This document shows positions 7,237 through 16,265 of a stretch of 64,000 nt of DNA, piece by piece. Numbering within the stretch: position 1 is the first letter of the stretch; every line of letters starts with the position of its first letter. This DNA is from Pseudogemmobacter humi (GTDB lineage: Bacteria > Pseudomonadota > Alphaproteobacteria > Rhodobacterales > Rhodobacteraceae): NCBI RefSeq assembly GCF_900609055.1, contig NZ_UXAW01000134.1, positions 1 through 64,000 on the forward strand, given 5' to 3'. The notes under the pieces are model-generated. The model was not told the origin of the DNA. It worked only from the letters and a program-made list of their open reading frames with translations, and searched no databases. The position numbers and the translations under genes are program-made.

Positions 7237-9408
7237 TCAGACTTCTTTGAGATGGAAGAGCCGGTGCCCGTCCAGGAACGTCTCGAACCCGCCGGGCACG
7301 ACGAAGGTCGTCGCGTCAGATTCGATGATGGCGGGGCCGGTGATGCGGTTGCCCGGGCGAAGCGTCTCCATCTGATAAAGCTGAGCATCCACCCATTTCT
7401 TGTGGCGGTAGAACTTGCGGGTCCCGAGCCTCGCCTCCTCCGGCGGAGTCTCGCCTTGCAATTCTTCCTTGGGGATTTTGGGTTTCGGGATCGGCACCGT
7501 GCCACGCATGATCGCTCCGGTGACCGAATAGCCAAGTTCCGGAGAGCGCGCCGAGGCGGCATAGACACGGCCGTAAGTGTCGTTGAAAGCGTCGACCAGC
7601 TTGTCCCAGTCCTCGGACGTATGGGCTTCAGTGATCGGACTTTCAATCTCCAGGTCGTTCAGTTGCCCGCGATACTGCATGCGGAAGCCCGGTTGCAACC
7701 TCACCTTGTCAGGGGTGTAGCCGTTGATCTCGAACTCTTCGAGGACGCGTTCCTTCAGTTCCTCCCAGGCTTCCTGCAGGATCTTTGCCTGAGCGGTCTT
7801 CAGATCGTCCCCGGCATCAGTGGCGATGTTGATGTCCAGCGATTTGTCATAGCGGTATTCGAAATCCGCCGCCGCGCAGCCAAAGGCACTGAACCCCGCC
7901 GCCCAGGCCGGCACGATGACATCCTCGAACCCCAGCCCCTCGGTATAGCCGTAGGTATGGACCGGCCCCGCACCGCCGTAGGAGAAGCAGACGAAGTTCC
8001 CCGGCGTAGACCCCTTGCCCGAGATCATGGAACGCAGGTAGTCGCGCAGGTCGCTGTCCAGCAGTTCGATGACGCCCGCAGCCGCGTCTTCGACCGACAG
8101 CCCCAGTGGATCGGCGATCTGTTCCTTCATCGCGTTCCAGGCGCGTTCGCGGTCCAGCTTCACCTGGCCGCCGAGGAAGTTGTCGGGGTTCAGGTAACCG
8201 AGGATCACGTGGCAGTCGGAGATCGTGACCGTCTCGATCCCCGATTCCTCCCAGCAGACGCCGACCCGGTAGCCGGCGCTGTCCGGACCCAGCTTGATCG
8301 CCTTGGTGTAAGGATCGAGCCGGATGAAAGACCCGGCCCCTGCGCCGACCGAATCCATGGCGACCAGTGGCAGCGACAACACGAGCCGCGCCATGTCCGG
8401 GTCGTTGCGGATGGTCAGTTCGTTCTGAGTGATGAGCGCCACGTCGAAGGACGTACCCCCGATATCCGAACAGGCGATGTTGGAATAACCCAGCACCTCG
8501 CCCAGGTATTTCGCGCCGATCACGCCGCCGATGGGGCCCGACACGATGGTGCGTGCCAGTTCCTTGGCCTTCCAGCTGATCGTGCCGCCATGGGTCGCCA
8601 TCACCCGAAAGTCGAATTTCGATCCGTTCTCCTTGAAGGAGGTGGAGATCCTGTTCAGCGTCTGGCGGGAGGGTTCCGCAGCATAGGCCTCCAGGATTGT
8701 GGTGTTGGTACGGTGGGTTTCCTTGCGTACCGGGTAATAATCGGTGGAGGCGAAGACCGGGATTTTTTTGCCAGACTTGCGGACCTCCTCCAGCACGATG
8801 TCGCGTACGCGGCGTTCATGCGCGGGATTGCGATAGCTGTGCAGAAGGGAAATCACGATCCCCTCTACGTCCAGATCGATCAGGTCTTTCGCGGAAGTCA
8901 GGGCGGTTTCCTCGCGCAGCGGGATCACCACCGTGCCGGACATGTCCACCCGCTCCATCACGCCGCGCGTCAGCTGCCTCGGCACCAGCGGTTCATCGTA
9001 GTAGTGGGTGTTGAGGTGGATGCGGTCCTCGTAGGCGAAGCCCAGATAGGCCTGGATCGCGCGGCCCATGCGATGGAAATCCTCCATCCCGGCATTCACG
9101 ATCAGCCCAACGCGGAGCCCCTTACGCTGCACCACGCGATTGAGCATGGCGGTACCGGAATAGACGCCGGTCTGGATCTCGCCCAGAGCTTCCTCCAGCG
9201 TTAGCCCCCAGCGTTCCAGCCCCTCCTTCGAAGAGGCAATCAGGCCGAGCGCCTCGTTTTGCGGCGTCGATTGCGCCTTGCCGACGACGAAGTCACCCTC
9301 GCTGTCGACGAAAAATGTATCGGTCATGGTGCCGCCGGCATCAATGCCAAGCACCTGCACCTTACGGTGCGATTGTTTGTCCAATGGCACGGGTTTTCCT
9401 CCTCCCAT
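7237..9408 (-). CDS. acxA: Acetone carboxylase beta subunit (hydantoinase A family)
   Basis: A 723-residue hydantoinase A/oxoprolinase subunit that activates acetone and bicarbonate using ATP. VLGIDAGGTMTDTFFVD is the N-terminal phosphate-binding loop of the ASKHA-type fold, CSDIGGTSFDVALIT the second phosphate loop, and VCFSYGGAGPVHTYGY a third conserved segment. The start may be the ATG at 9408, or the GTG at 9390, which has GGAGGA at good spacing and matches the usual short N terminus better. First gene of acxABC, divergent from nothing and directly downstream of the regulator gene, with the TGTCCG dyad between them. Confidence 0.92.
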   Translation of the reverse strand: MGGGKPVPLDKQSHRKVQVLGIDAGGTMTDTFFVDSEGDFVVGKAQSTPQNEALGLIASSKEGLERWGLTLEEALGEIQTGVYSGTAMLNRVVQRKGLRVGLIVNAGMEDFHRMGRAIQAYLGFAYEDRIHLNTHYYDEPLVPRQLTRGVMERVDMSGTVVIPLREETALTSAKDLIDLDVEGIVISLLHSYRNPAHERRVRDIVLEEVRKSGKKIPVFASTDYYPVRKETHRTNTTILEAYAAEPSRQTLNRISTSFKENGSKFDFRVMATHGGTISWKAKELARTIVSGPIGGVIGAKYLGEVLGYSNIACSDIGGTSFDVALITQNELTIRNDPDMARLVLSLPLVAMDSVGAGAGSFIRLDPYTKAIKLGPDSAGYRVGVCWEESGIETVTISDCHVILGYLNPDNFLGGQVKLDRERAWNAMKEQIADPLGLSVEDAAAGVIELLDSDLRDYLRSMISGKGSTPGNFVCFSYGGAGPVHTYGYTEGLGFEDVIVPAWAAGFSAFGCAAADFEYRYDKSLDINIATDAGDDLKTAQAKILQEAWEELKERVLEEFEINGYTPDKVRLQPGFRMQYRGQLNDLEIESPITEAHTSEDWDKLVDAFNDTYGRVYAASARSPELGYSVTGAIMRGTVPIPKPKIPKEELQGETPPEEARLGTRKFYRHKKWVDAQLYQMETLRPGNRITGPAIIESDATTFVVPGGFETFLDGHRLFHLKEV

Positions 9409-9464
9409 TGCGCCACCTCCCCGTGACGCAAGAAGAAGGATGCAACCCGTGCGGGTGGATGTGT

Positions 9465-9504
9465 TGTCCGTTTTTCGGACATATCATCGGACATGCTGCG
9501 GACG
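9465..9504. promoter_or_regulatory. Operator region for acxA: dyad plus half-sites
   Basis: TGTCCGTTTTTCGGACA at 9465-9481 is the same dyad seen upstream of ADH. It is followed by an extra CGGACA at 9488-9493 and CGGACG at 9499-9504, giving a cluster of half-sites as expected for cooperative activator binding. I could not find a convincing -24/-12 sigma-54 promoter between this cluster and acxA. Confidence 0.65.
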
Positions 9505-9530
9505 CTCTGCCGCACCAGCACAAAGTATGT

Positions 9531-11321
9531 CTAGTGCCTGCGTCCGCGTGGCACGCCATACTGCTCAAGCTTGAGATAAAGCGTTGATCGGGAAATGCCG
9601 AGGCGGCGTGCCGTCTCGGTCATATTGCCGTTGCACATCGCCACGGCGTCCAGAATCTCTGTCCGCTCGTGATCACGCAGTGTTTCCTCTCGTCGAGGAC
9701 GCCGATTCTCGGCGATGCCAGTTGGAAGGTCCGCAACATCAATCAGCCGACTAAACGAAGTAACGGAAAGCGTTTCAATCAGGTTGCGCAACTCCCTGAG
9801 GTTGCCAGGCCAGGCATAGGCTTGCAACCTTATCATGGCTGCTCGGGTAAAGCGTAGCGGACTGCCTTTTCGCCGGTCGGAATATCGCTCCGAAAAAAGG
9901 CGGACCAGATCCGGCACCTCATTACGTCGTTCGGACAGTGCTGGGATGTGCAAGATTGCCCCGGAGAGGCGAAAGTACAGATCCGCCCGCAAATGCCCTG
10001 ATGCCAGCCGTTCCGACAGCGGCTCTGACGACACGCTGATCAGCCGGATCGGTGCCTGCGCACGGCGCTGAAGATGAGCCAACGCCTGTGACAATGATGC
10101 CTGTGTGGCTGGCGCTGTCTCAACCGGTTCATCAAGAATCAGCGTCCCCCCCTTGGCCAGGAGGTGTGACATCCAACCACCACTTGCATCTCCACGCAAG
10201 GAAGCGGCATCCAGCAGACTGCAATCAACGAGTTCAATTGGTAGAGGTTTGCCGGCTTCATGCAGCGCCCGTGCAAGCGTTTCCTTGCCGCTGCCCGCAG
10301 GCCCTTTGATCAACAACGGCAACCCGCCCCTGTACATTTCCAGGGCCTGATGGGTAATCATAGCCATTGACGCACCGGTCGCAGCTATCGCCGCAAGGCT
10401 GGTCCCGGCATTCACAGAGCGCGCGTTCCCTGAGGGTAACCGCAGAATCAAACCAACAGCCTCGCCCCGATCAACGACCAGGTCCACCCCGGCACCAGGG
10501 AGCGCGACAGAGAAGTGTTCGGCCAATTGCCGTACATCTCTGCCTGCGGTATCGTTCAGGTCTTCGAGACCAGAGCTTGACACGACACCCGAAGCACGAC
10601 CGCTCGCCCAGATCTGTTGCCCATTGCGGTCAAAAATCGCCAGATTATCGTCGTGCCGCGCTGATGATGACAGAAGGTGCTGCAGCAGGACCTCACGCTC
10701 ATGCAGAGCAGCGCTTCGCAACGCCTCCTCGATTTGCATTGAGAGAGATACAGAAAAGGCTGCGACTTGCGCGAACGCCAGTCCGGTCGGTGCTGAGATG
10801 TCTATTGCCCCCAGGAGTTGGCCGGTAGCCGGGTCATGGACTGGAGCAGCCGCGCAGGACCAGCGTTGAATAGCCTCGCAGAAATGCTCCGTGCCGGCGA
10901 TCGTCACTGCTCGGCCTGTATGCAGGGCGGTACCTATGGCGTTGGTTCCAATAGCGCGTTCATCCCATCGCCCGCCTGGGTGCAGATGGTTTTCTTCACC
11001 GCGTGAAAGGATGCGCGGATCCCCTACCGCATCAAGGATGATGCCCCTGCTGTCGCTCAGCAACAGCATCGCTCCCGCTTCGCCGAGCATGTAACCCGCA
11101 CGCTGGAATGCTCCATGTGCGGCTGTGCGCAATCGCGAACTACGCTTGCGGTAGCCATTCAGTTCTTCCTTGGCAACACTAGGAGCGCAGGTGAGAGAGA
11201 CGATATCCCTGTTGTCCCTGGACCTGACCCACGATCGCAGAACGACCTCCCGTATGCTCGGGGGAACCTTCCCCAAAGCACGGAATCGCTCCCAGTCCTC
11301 CTTCTGGATGCTTTCCGCCAT
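9531..11321 (-). CDS. acxR: AcoR/AcxR-type transcriptional activator lacking the GAFTGA loop
   Basis: A 596-residue regulator with an N-terminal GAF sensor (about 75-195; MLLLSDSRGIILDAVGD, WDERAIGTNAIGTAL), a central AAA+ domain (Walker A GPAGSGKE, Walker B-like GGTLILDEP, R-finger region FRLSGAILHIPALSERRNEV) and a Fis-type helix-turn-helix (NMTETARRLGISRSTLYLKL). The AAA+ loop between VDCSLLDAASL and the Walker B is short and has no GAFTGA, the motif needed to contact sigma-54. Such deviants, like Rhodobacter capsulatus NtrC, act with sigma-70. GGGAGA precedes the ATG. It is upstream of and co-oriented with acxABC. Confidence 0.85.
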   Translation of the reverse strand: MAESIQKEDWERFRALGKVPPSIREVVLRSWVRSRDNRDIVSLTCAPSVAKEELNGYRKRSSRLRTAAHGAFQRAGYMLGEAGAMLLLSDSRGIILDAVGDPRILSRGEENHLHPGGRWDERAIGTNAIGTALHTGRAVTIAGTEHFCEAIQRWSCAAAPVHDPATGQLLGAIDISAPTGLAFAQVAAFSVSLSMQIEEALRSAALHEREVLLQHLLSSSARHDDNLAIFDRNGQQIWASGRASGVVSSSGLEDLNDTAGRDVRQLAEHFSVALPGAGVDLVVDRGEAVGLILRLPSGNARSVNAGTSLAAIAATGASMAMITHQALEMYRGGLPLLIKGPAGSGKETLARALHEAGKPLPIELVDCSLLDAASLRGDASGGWMSHLLAKGGTLILDEPVETAPATQASLSQALAHLQRRAQAPIRLISVSSEPLSERLASGHLRADLYFRLSGAILHIPALSERRNEVPDLVRLFSERYSDRRKGSPLRFTRAAMIRLQAYAWPGNLRELRNLIETLSVTSFSRLIDVADLPTGIAENRRPRREETLRDHERTEILDAVAMCNGNMTETARRLGISRSTLYLKLEQYGVPRGRRH

Positions 11322-11775
11322 TTTCGTCTCCCGGGTGGGGTGAATGAATTCTAGGATCGGTGGCTATCTACATGTCAAGAAAAAAGCCAAAGCGATGATC
11401 TGGTCAGCTATCTGGCAACACAGTCAGTTCGGTCGACAGCTGTCCTCTGACCCGGCCCGCTTCTCGCGCGGCAACGCCGCCAAATTAGCTGAAGCCCATG
11501 CTCCCGACCGCCCCTCTTACGATCAAGTAATGTGAGAACTGCACCATAGCTGAGCCGGCACAGGACATCGCATCTCCGAACAGGAGCATGCCCTGTTCAT
11601 TCACAGGTAAGCCCACCGTACCTATTTCCAACCGATTTTGGGTTTTTAGAAGGCTGCGGACAAGAGGACAGGTGCCCGCCTGTGCAGATACTAGCGCTCC
11701 GACAAAAACCCTGATGCACGGGCACATTCGACCGTGCGATACCAGCGTATGCAATTGCCCGTTGAAACCGGGGTA
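11322..11775. other. Gene-free stretch between acxR and the IS5 element
   Basis: I see no convincing gene. The few open frames of up to about 100 codons resemble nothing I recognise. It must contain the acxR promoter near its left end. The right side may be remnant DNA from before the IS5 insertion. Confidence 0.5.
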
Positions 11776-12823
11776 ACTCTGTTGCACAAATCACGTGAGG
11801 GATTCATCGTGAGAATCCAGCGTGGTAGCTGGAGGTCATGAGCAGACCGACATCTCCTACCTACAAGACCAGGAACTGGCCCGCCTACAACAAGGCGCTG
11901 AAGCGCCGAGGCTCTCTGACGATCTGGTTTGATCCCGCCATGACTTGGGAGGCCAAGCCGACCGGTAAGCGCGGTAGGCAGCCTGCCTACGGTGACGCAG
12001 CAATCCAGACCTGCCTGACAATGAAAGTGCTGTTCGGAATGGCCCTCCGCCAGACGACTGGCGTCGTTGAGAGCCTGTTGCAACTGATCGGCCTGGATTG
12101 GGCGGTGCCGGACTTCAGCACGCTGTCGCGACGCCAAAAGACCCTGAAGGTGAACATCCCCTATCGTGGCTCGGACGGCCCCCTGCACCTGCTGATCGAC
12201 AGCACAGGCATCAAGGTTGAGGGTGAAGGCGAGTGGAACGCCCGCAAGCATGGCGGCGCCAAACGCCGGGTTTGGCGCAAGATCCACATCGGGATCGATG
12301 AGAAAACCTTGGAAATACGCGCGGCAGAGTTCACCACCAGCGACGTGGGCGATGCGCCGATGCTGCCCGAACTGCTCGATCAGATCCCGCCCGAGCAAGA
12401 GATCGGCAGCGTCACCGCCGACGGTGCCTTCGACACCCGCAAGTGCCATGACGCGATCGCCGCCCGTGGGGCAGCAGCCATCATCCCGCCCCGTAAGAAC
12501 GCCAGGTTCTGGAAACCTGATACCGTCGGCGCAATCGCGCGCAACGAGATCCTGCGCACATCAAAGTGCGTCGGCCGGACCATCTGGCGACGATGGAGCG
12601 GCTACCATCGCCGAAGCCGCGTCGAGACAAAGATGCACTGTGTAAAATTACTGGGCACGCGTCTGACAGCCCGGGACTTCGATCGTCAGGTTGCGGAGTT
12701 CCAGGTCCGTGTCGCCATCCTGAACGGCTTCACGGCACTCGGAACGCCTATCACAGAGGTCGCGGGATAAGTCTGTCCGGGGAAGGGAGACGTCACGCCT
12801 TCAGACAATTTGTGCAACAGAGT
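11776..12823 (+). mobile_element. IS5-family insertion sequence
   Basis: About 1.05 kb, bounded by inverted repeats ACTCTGTTGCACAAAT at 11776-11791 and its complement at 12808-12823, and containing one transposase gene. The outer ends are placed from this 16-bp match. The flanks (GGGTA left, CGTTC right) show no target duplication, so the element may have been moved or rearranged after insertion. Confidence 0.85.
11838..12770 (+). CDS. IS5-family DDE transposase
   Basis: A 310-residue transposase of the IS5 family (IS903-like group). The N terminus carries the RGRQPAYGDAAIQTCLTMKVLFGMALRQT helical domain. LLIDSTGIKV contains the first catalytic aspartate, VTADGAFDTRKCHDAI the second, and the YHRRSRVETKMHCVKLLG segment holds the final glutamate in the Y-(2)-R-(3)-E-(6)-K pattern. 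GGAGG lies 5 bases before the ATG. It appears intact and occupies nearly the whole element. Confidence 0.93.
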   Translation: MSRPTSPTYKTRNWPAYNKALKRRGSLTIWFDPAMTWEAKPTGKRGRQPAYGDAAIQTCLTMKVLFGMALRQTTGVVESLLQLIGLDWAVPDFSTLSRRQKTLKVNIPYRGSDGPLHLLIDSTGIKVEGEGEWNARKHGGAKRRVWRKIHIGIDEKTLEIRAAEFTTSDVGDAPMLPELLDQIPPEQEIGSVTADGAFDTRKCHDAIAARGAAAIIPPRKNARFWKPDTVGAIARNEILRTSKCVGRTIWRRWSGYHRRSRVETKMHCVKLLGTRLTARDFDRQVAEFQVRVAILNGFTALGTPITEVAG

Positions 12824-12836
12824 CGTTCGTGACATC

Positions 12837-12862
12837 CCGCGCCCCGACCGATCGGGGCGCGG
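12837..12862 (-). terminator. Hairpin after clpG/clpK
   Basis: An 11-bp perfect GC stem (CCGCGCCCCGA with TCGGGGCGCGG) with a 4-base loop, starting 9 bases beyond the clpG stop codon. No T tract is seen, so it may be a processing or stability hairpin. The IS5 end lies 14 bases further on. Confidence 0.5.
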
Positions 12863-12870
12863 AACAGGGG

Positions 12871-15615
12871 TTATGCCTTTTCCGTCCCGGCCTTTGCTGC
12901 CCCGCCATCCTCCGGTACGGCAGTTGGGGCCTCGTCGGCGACACCAGGGGTGGCGGCGGCCTCGACAGCGAAGGTGACTTCGCCATCGACCCAGGCGCAG
13001 ACCACCCGGCTGCCCTCGATGATCTCGCCGCCGAGCATCGCTTTGGCGAGCTTCGTCTCGAGCAACTGGCGGATCTGCCGGCGCAGCTCGCGCGCTCCGA
13101 ATTCGGGCTGGTAGCCTTCCTTCGACAGGTGATCGATCAGGCTCTCATCGAAGACCAGTTCGATATCCTGCGACTGCGCGAGCCGCGCCACCCGGTCCAG
13201 CTGAAGCCGGACGATCAAGGAGATCTGCGCCTGATCCAGCGACTGGAAGATGATGATCTCGTCGATCCGGTTCAGGAACTCGGGCCGGAAATGGCTGCGC
13301 AGCACGCTCATCACGCCTTCTCGCTGCTTGGCCTGTTCGCTGCCGCTCAGGACATAGCCGGGTTTGTGCTTGCCGCCCATGATGACGTCGGAGGCGAGGT
13401 TAGAGGTTGCGATGATCAGCGTGTTGGTGAAATCCACAACCCTGCCTTTGCCGTCCGTCAGCCGTCCGTCGTCGAAGACCTGCAAGAGCACATTGTAGAC
13501 ATCGGGGTGCGCCTTTTCGATCTCGTCGAGCAGAATCACCGAATAGGGCCTGCGGCGCACGCGCTCGGTCAGCTGCCCGCCCTCGTCATAGCCGACATAG
13601 CCCGGAGGCGCACCGATCAGCCGTGCCACCGCATGGCGCTCCATGTATTCGCTCATGTCGATGCGCACGATGGCGTCCTCATCGCCGAAGACCACCTCGG
13701 CCAGCGCCTTGGCAAGCTCGGTTTTGCCGACGCCGGTCGGCCCGAGGAAGAGGAAGGTCGCGATCGGCCGTTTGCCCTGTTGCAGGCCGGCGCGTGACAG
13801 ACGCACCGCGTCGGAGACCGCACGGATCGCCTCGTCCTGACCGATCACCCGCTCATGCAGGCGTTCCTCCATTTTCAGGAGCTTTGCCTTTTCCTCTTCG
13901 GTCAAATCATTGACCGGAATGCCGGTGAGGTTCGAGACGATTTCGGCCACATGATCTGGCGAGACCTCGGCGGTCGAGGACCCGATCTTCTTCTTCCAGG
14001 CCTCGGTCGCGGTCTTCAGCGCCTCGTCTTTGGTGGTGATCTTTTCCTCGATGGTCTTGGCGCGGTCGAACTGTTTGCGCGAGGCTGCATAGCTTTGCTC
14101 GCGCTTCAGCTGCGCGATTTCGGCCTCCAGTTCCTGGATATCCGCCGGGCGCGAGGTCGAAGACAGCCGCACCCGTGCCGCCGCTTGGTCGATCAGGTCG
14201 ATGGCCTTGTCGGGCAGGAAGCGGCCCGTCACATAGCGGTCCGAGAGCTCCGCCGCCGCCACGAAGGCCTCATCGAGGATGTTGACCTTGTGGTGTGCCT
14301 CCAGCCGGTCGCGCAGCCCGCGCAGGATGTTGATCGTCTGCTCGACCGTGGGCTCGGCCACGAAGACCGGCTGGAAGCGGCGCTCCAGTGCGGCATCCTT
14401 CTCGATGTATTTCTGATATTCCTTCAGCGTGGTCGCACCGATCAGGTTCATCTCGCCGCGCGCCATTGCGGGCTTGAAGGTATTGGCGATGTCGAGCCCG
14501 CCCTCGCCGCCACCCTGCCCGGCGCCGACGATGGTATGCACCTCATCGATGAACAGCAGCAGGCCCTCATTGTTCGCGGTGATCTCATCCATCACCTGTT
14601 TGACGCGCTCTTCGAACTCGCCGCGATACTTGGCACCGGCGACCAGAGAATTGACGTTCAGTTCCACCAGCCGCTTGTCGCGCAGGACCTCTGGCACCTC
14701 GCCGTTGACGATGCGCTGCGCCAAGCCCTCGATGATCGCGGTCTTGCCGACGCCAGGTTCGCCGATCAGAACGGGGTTGTTCTTCTTGCGCCGGGCCAGA
14801 ACCTCGATGGTCTGCTCGATCTCTTTGGATCGACCGATCACCGGGTCGAGCTTGCCCTCACGCGCCATTTTCGACAGGTCGCGGCTGTATTTGTCGAGGT
14901 TCGGCGTGTTGGTGGGCGTCGCCACCTCGCCTTCCTCGGCGCCTTTGCCGACGACCTTGACCGTCTGCTGACGCATGGCATTGGGCGAGAGGCCATATTT
15001 CGCCAGCAGATCGCCCGCATAGCTTTCGCGCACCTCGGCAAGGCCGAGCAGGATGTGTTCCGGCCCGACATAGGAATGGCCCAGCTCGCGCGAGGCGATG
15101 AAGGCGCGGTCCAGCGCGCCTTTTACCCGGGGCGACACGCCGATCTGCTTGCCGTCGGAACTGTCGCCGCCGGTGGTCGGGAAATTCGCGTCGATCTCGG
15201 CCCGCAGATCGTCGACCGAGATCTTGAACTGCTTGAGGATCGCCTGCACCACATCGCTCTGGGTCAGTTCATAGAGCAGATGCTCGCTGTCGACCTCGCG
15301 TTTGCCTGACTGGACCGCGCGTTCGGCGGCGCGTTGCAGGATCTCGCGCGCCTGTTCGCTGAAATGCTGTTCCAGATTGACGGTTTCGCGATCCTGCTCA
15401 GGCCGACCCAGAGGAGCCTCTGCGCCTGCGAAGAAATCGTCGAAGAGCCCGCCCCGGAACAGGGATTCCAGGGGCGACAATGCGCGCTGATGGCGCGAGA
15501 GCTGCTGATAGTGATAGTCGCAAACATTCAGCTGGCGGCGTTGGCCGTCCTGAACCACGGCGACGCGCACCGATGCCGGGCGCTGGCCGCAAATATCGCA
15601 CATGAGTTGAGCCAT
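12871..15615 (-). CDS. clpG: ClpG/ClpK-type stand-alone disaggregase
   Basis: A 914-residue Hsp100 ATPase. An N-terminal Cys-rich extension (CDICG at residues 6-10 and NVCDYHYQQL near 31) marks the ClpG/ClpK group. It is followed by a double Clp N-domain, AAA-1 (GEPGVGKT, LFIDEVHTIVGAG), a coiled middle region and AAA-2 (GPTGVGKT, VILLDEIEKAHPDVYNVLLQ, DGRLTDGKGR). I see no IGL/IGF tripeptide for ClpP docking, which agrees with a protease-independent disaggregase. ClpG/ClpK proteins confer heat tolerance and are often carried on mobile stress-tolerance islands. It is the last gene of a four-gene minus-strand cluster with two reductases and a VIT-like protein. Start supported by the conserved MAQLMCDICG. 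Confidence 0.88.
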   Translation of the reverse strand: MAQLMCDICGQRPASVRVAVVQDGQRRQLNVCDYHYQQLSRHQRALSPLESLFRGGLFDDFFAGAEAPLGRPEQDRETVNLEQHFSEQAREILQRAAERAVQSGKREVDSEHLLYELTQSDVVQAILKQFKISVDDLRAEIDANFPTTGGDSSDGKQIGVSPRVKGALDRAFIASRELGHSYVGPEHILLGLAEVRESYAGDLLAKYGLSPNAMRQQTVKVVGKGAEEGEVATPTNTPNLDKYSRDLSKMAREGKLDPVIGRSKEIEQTIEVLARRKKNNPVLIGEPGVGKTAIIEGLAQRIVNGEVPEVLRDKRLVELNVNSLVAGAKYRGEFEERVKQVMDEITANNEGLLLFIDEVHTIVGAGQGGGEGGLDIANTFKPAMARGEMNLIGATTLKEYQKYIEKDAALERRFQPVFVAEPTVEQTINILRGLRDRLEAHHKVNILDEAFVAAAELSDRYVTGRFLPDKAIDLIDQAAARVRLSSTSRPADIQELEAEIAQLKREQSYAASRKQFDRAKTIEEKITTKDEALKTATEAWKKKIGSSTAEVSPDHVAEIVSNLTGIPVNDLTEEEKAKLLKMEERLHERVIGQDEAIRAVSDAVRLSRAGLQQGKRPIATFLFLGPTGVGKTELAKALAEVVFGDEDAIVRIDMSEYMERHAVARLIGAPPGYVGYDEGGQLTERVRRRPYSVILLDEIEKAHPDVYNVLLQVFDDGRLTDGKGRVVDFTNTLIIATSNLASDVIMGGKHKPGYVLSGSEQAKQREGVMSVLRSHFRPEFLNRIDEIIIFQSLDQAQISLIVRLQLDRVARLAQSQDIELVFDESLIDHLSKEGYQPEFGARELRRQIRQLLETKLAKAMLGGEIIEGSRVVCAWVDGEVTFAVEAAATPGVADEAPTAVPEDGGAAKAGTEKA

Positions 15616-15689
15616 CTCAGGTCTCCTCTGGAAAAGTGGGGATCGCGGTAGTGATCTGCTGTCTTCGCAGATTGCCGCAAACTGCCGGA

Positions 15690-16247
15690 TCAGCTGTGAT
15701 TTCGATCAATCCAGCCGGCGAATTTCAGCATGAAGCCGCTCAGGAATTTCTCGGAATCGGCATTTGCGATCCCGCCATCGGCATCGAGCATCTTGTCGAC
15801 ATGCCCCAGATAGGCCTCGGGCTGCTGCAGCGTCGGCACGTCAAGGAACACCAGCGATTGCCGCAAGTGATGGTTCGCCCCGAATGCCGACAGCCCGCCC
15901 GGCGAACAACTGACCACCGCACCGGGCTTCCCGGCCCAGACGCTTTGCCCGTAAGGCCGCGAACCGACATCGAGCGCGTTTTTCAGCGCGGCGGGGACGG
16001 AGCGGTTGTATTCCGGCGTCACGAACAGCACCGCGTCGGCAGGGCGGATCCGGTCGCGGAACGTTGTCCACGCCGCGGGCGGCGTCCCTTCTTCGAGATC
16101 AGGATTATAAAGCGGCAGATCGGCGATTTCGACGATCTCCGCCTTGAGGGTAGCGGGCGCGAGGTCGGCAAGAGCCCTGGCGATCTGACGGCTGAATGAG
16201 CCCTTGCGCAGGCTCCCGACAAGGATAGCGACATTGAACGTGGTCAT
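15690..16247 (-). CDS. NADPH-dependent FMN reductase family protein
   Basis: A 185-residue flavodoxin-like reductase. VAILVGSLRKGSFSRQIARAL at the N terminus binds FMN phosphate, PLYNPDLE and FVTPEYNRSVPAALKNALD are the family's signature segments, and KPGAVVSCSPGGLSAFGANHHLR completes the flavin pocket. Relatives reduce quinones, chromate or azo dyes with NAD(P)H. It is 18 bases downstream of the aldo/keto reductase gene and 74 bases upstream of clpG on the same strand, so it is probably co-transcribed and serves oxidative or electrophile stress. Confidence 0.88.
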   Translation of the reverse strand: MTTFNVAILVGSLRKGSFSRQIARALADLAPATLKAEIVEIADLPLYNPDLEEGTPPAAWTTFRDRIRPADAVLFVTPEYNRSVPAALKNALDVGSRPYGQSVWAGKPGAVVSCSPGGLSAFGANHHLRQSLVFLDVPTLQQPEAYLGHVDKMLDADGGIANADSEKFLSGFMLKFAGWIDRNHS

Positions 16248-16265
16248 GGTGCGTCTCCGGTTTGA

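Noticed and set aside
7252-9204. A 650-codon plus-strand frame
   Set aside because: Shadow of acxA; no motifs, and acxA homology is unambiguous.
9409-9530. A sigma-54 (-24/-12) promoter for acxA
   Set aside because: TTGC and GG elements occur, but none has the required GG-N10-GC spacing, and the regulator lacks GAFTGA.
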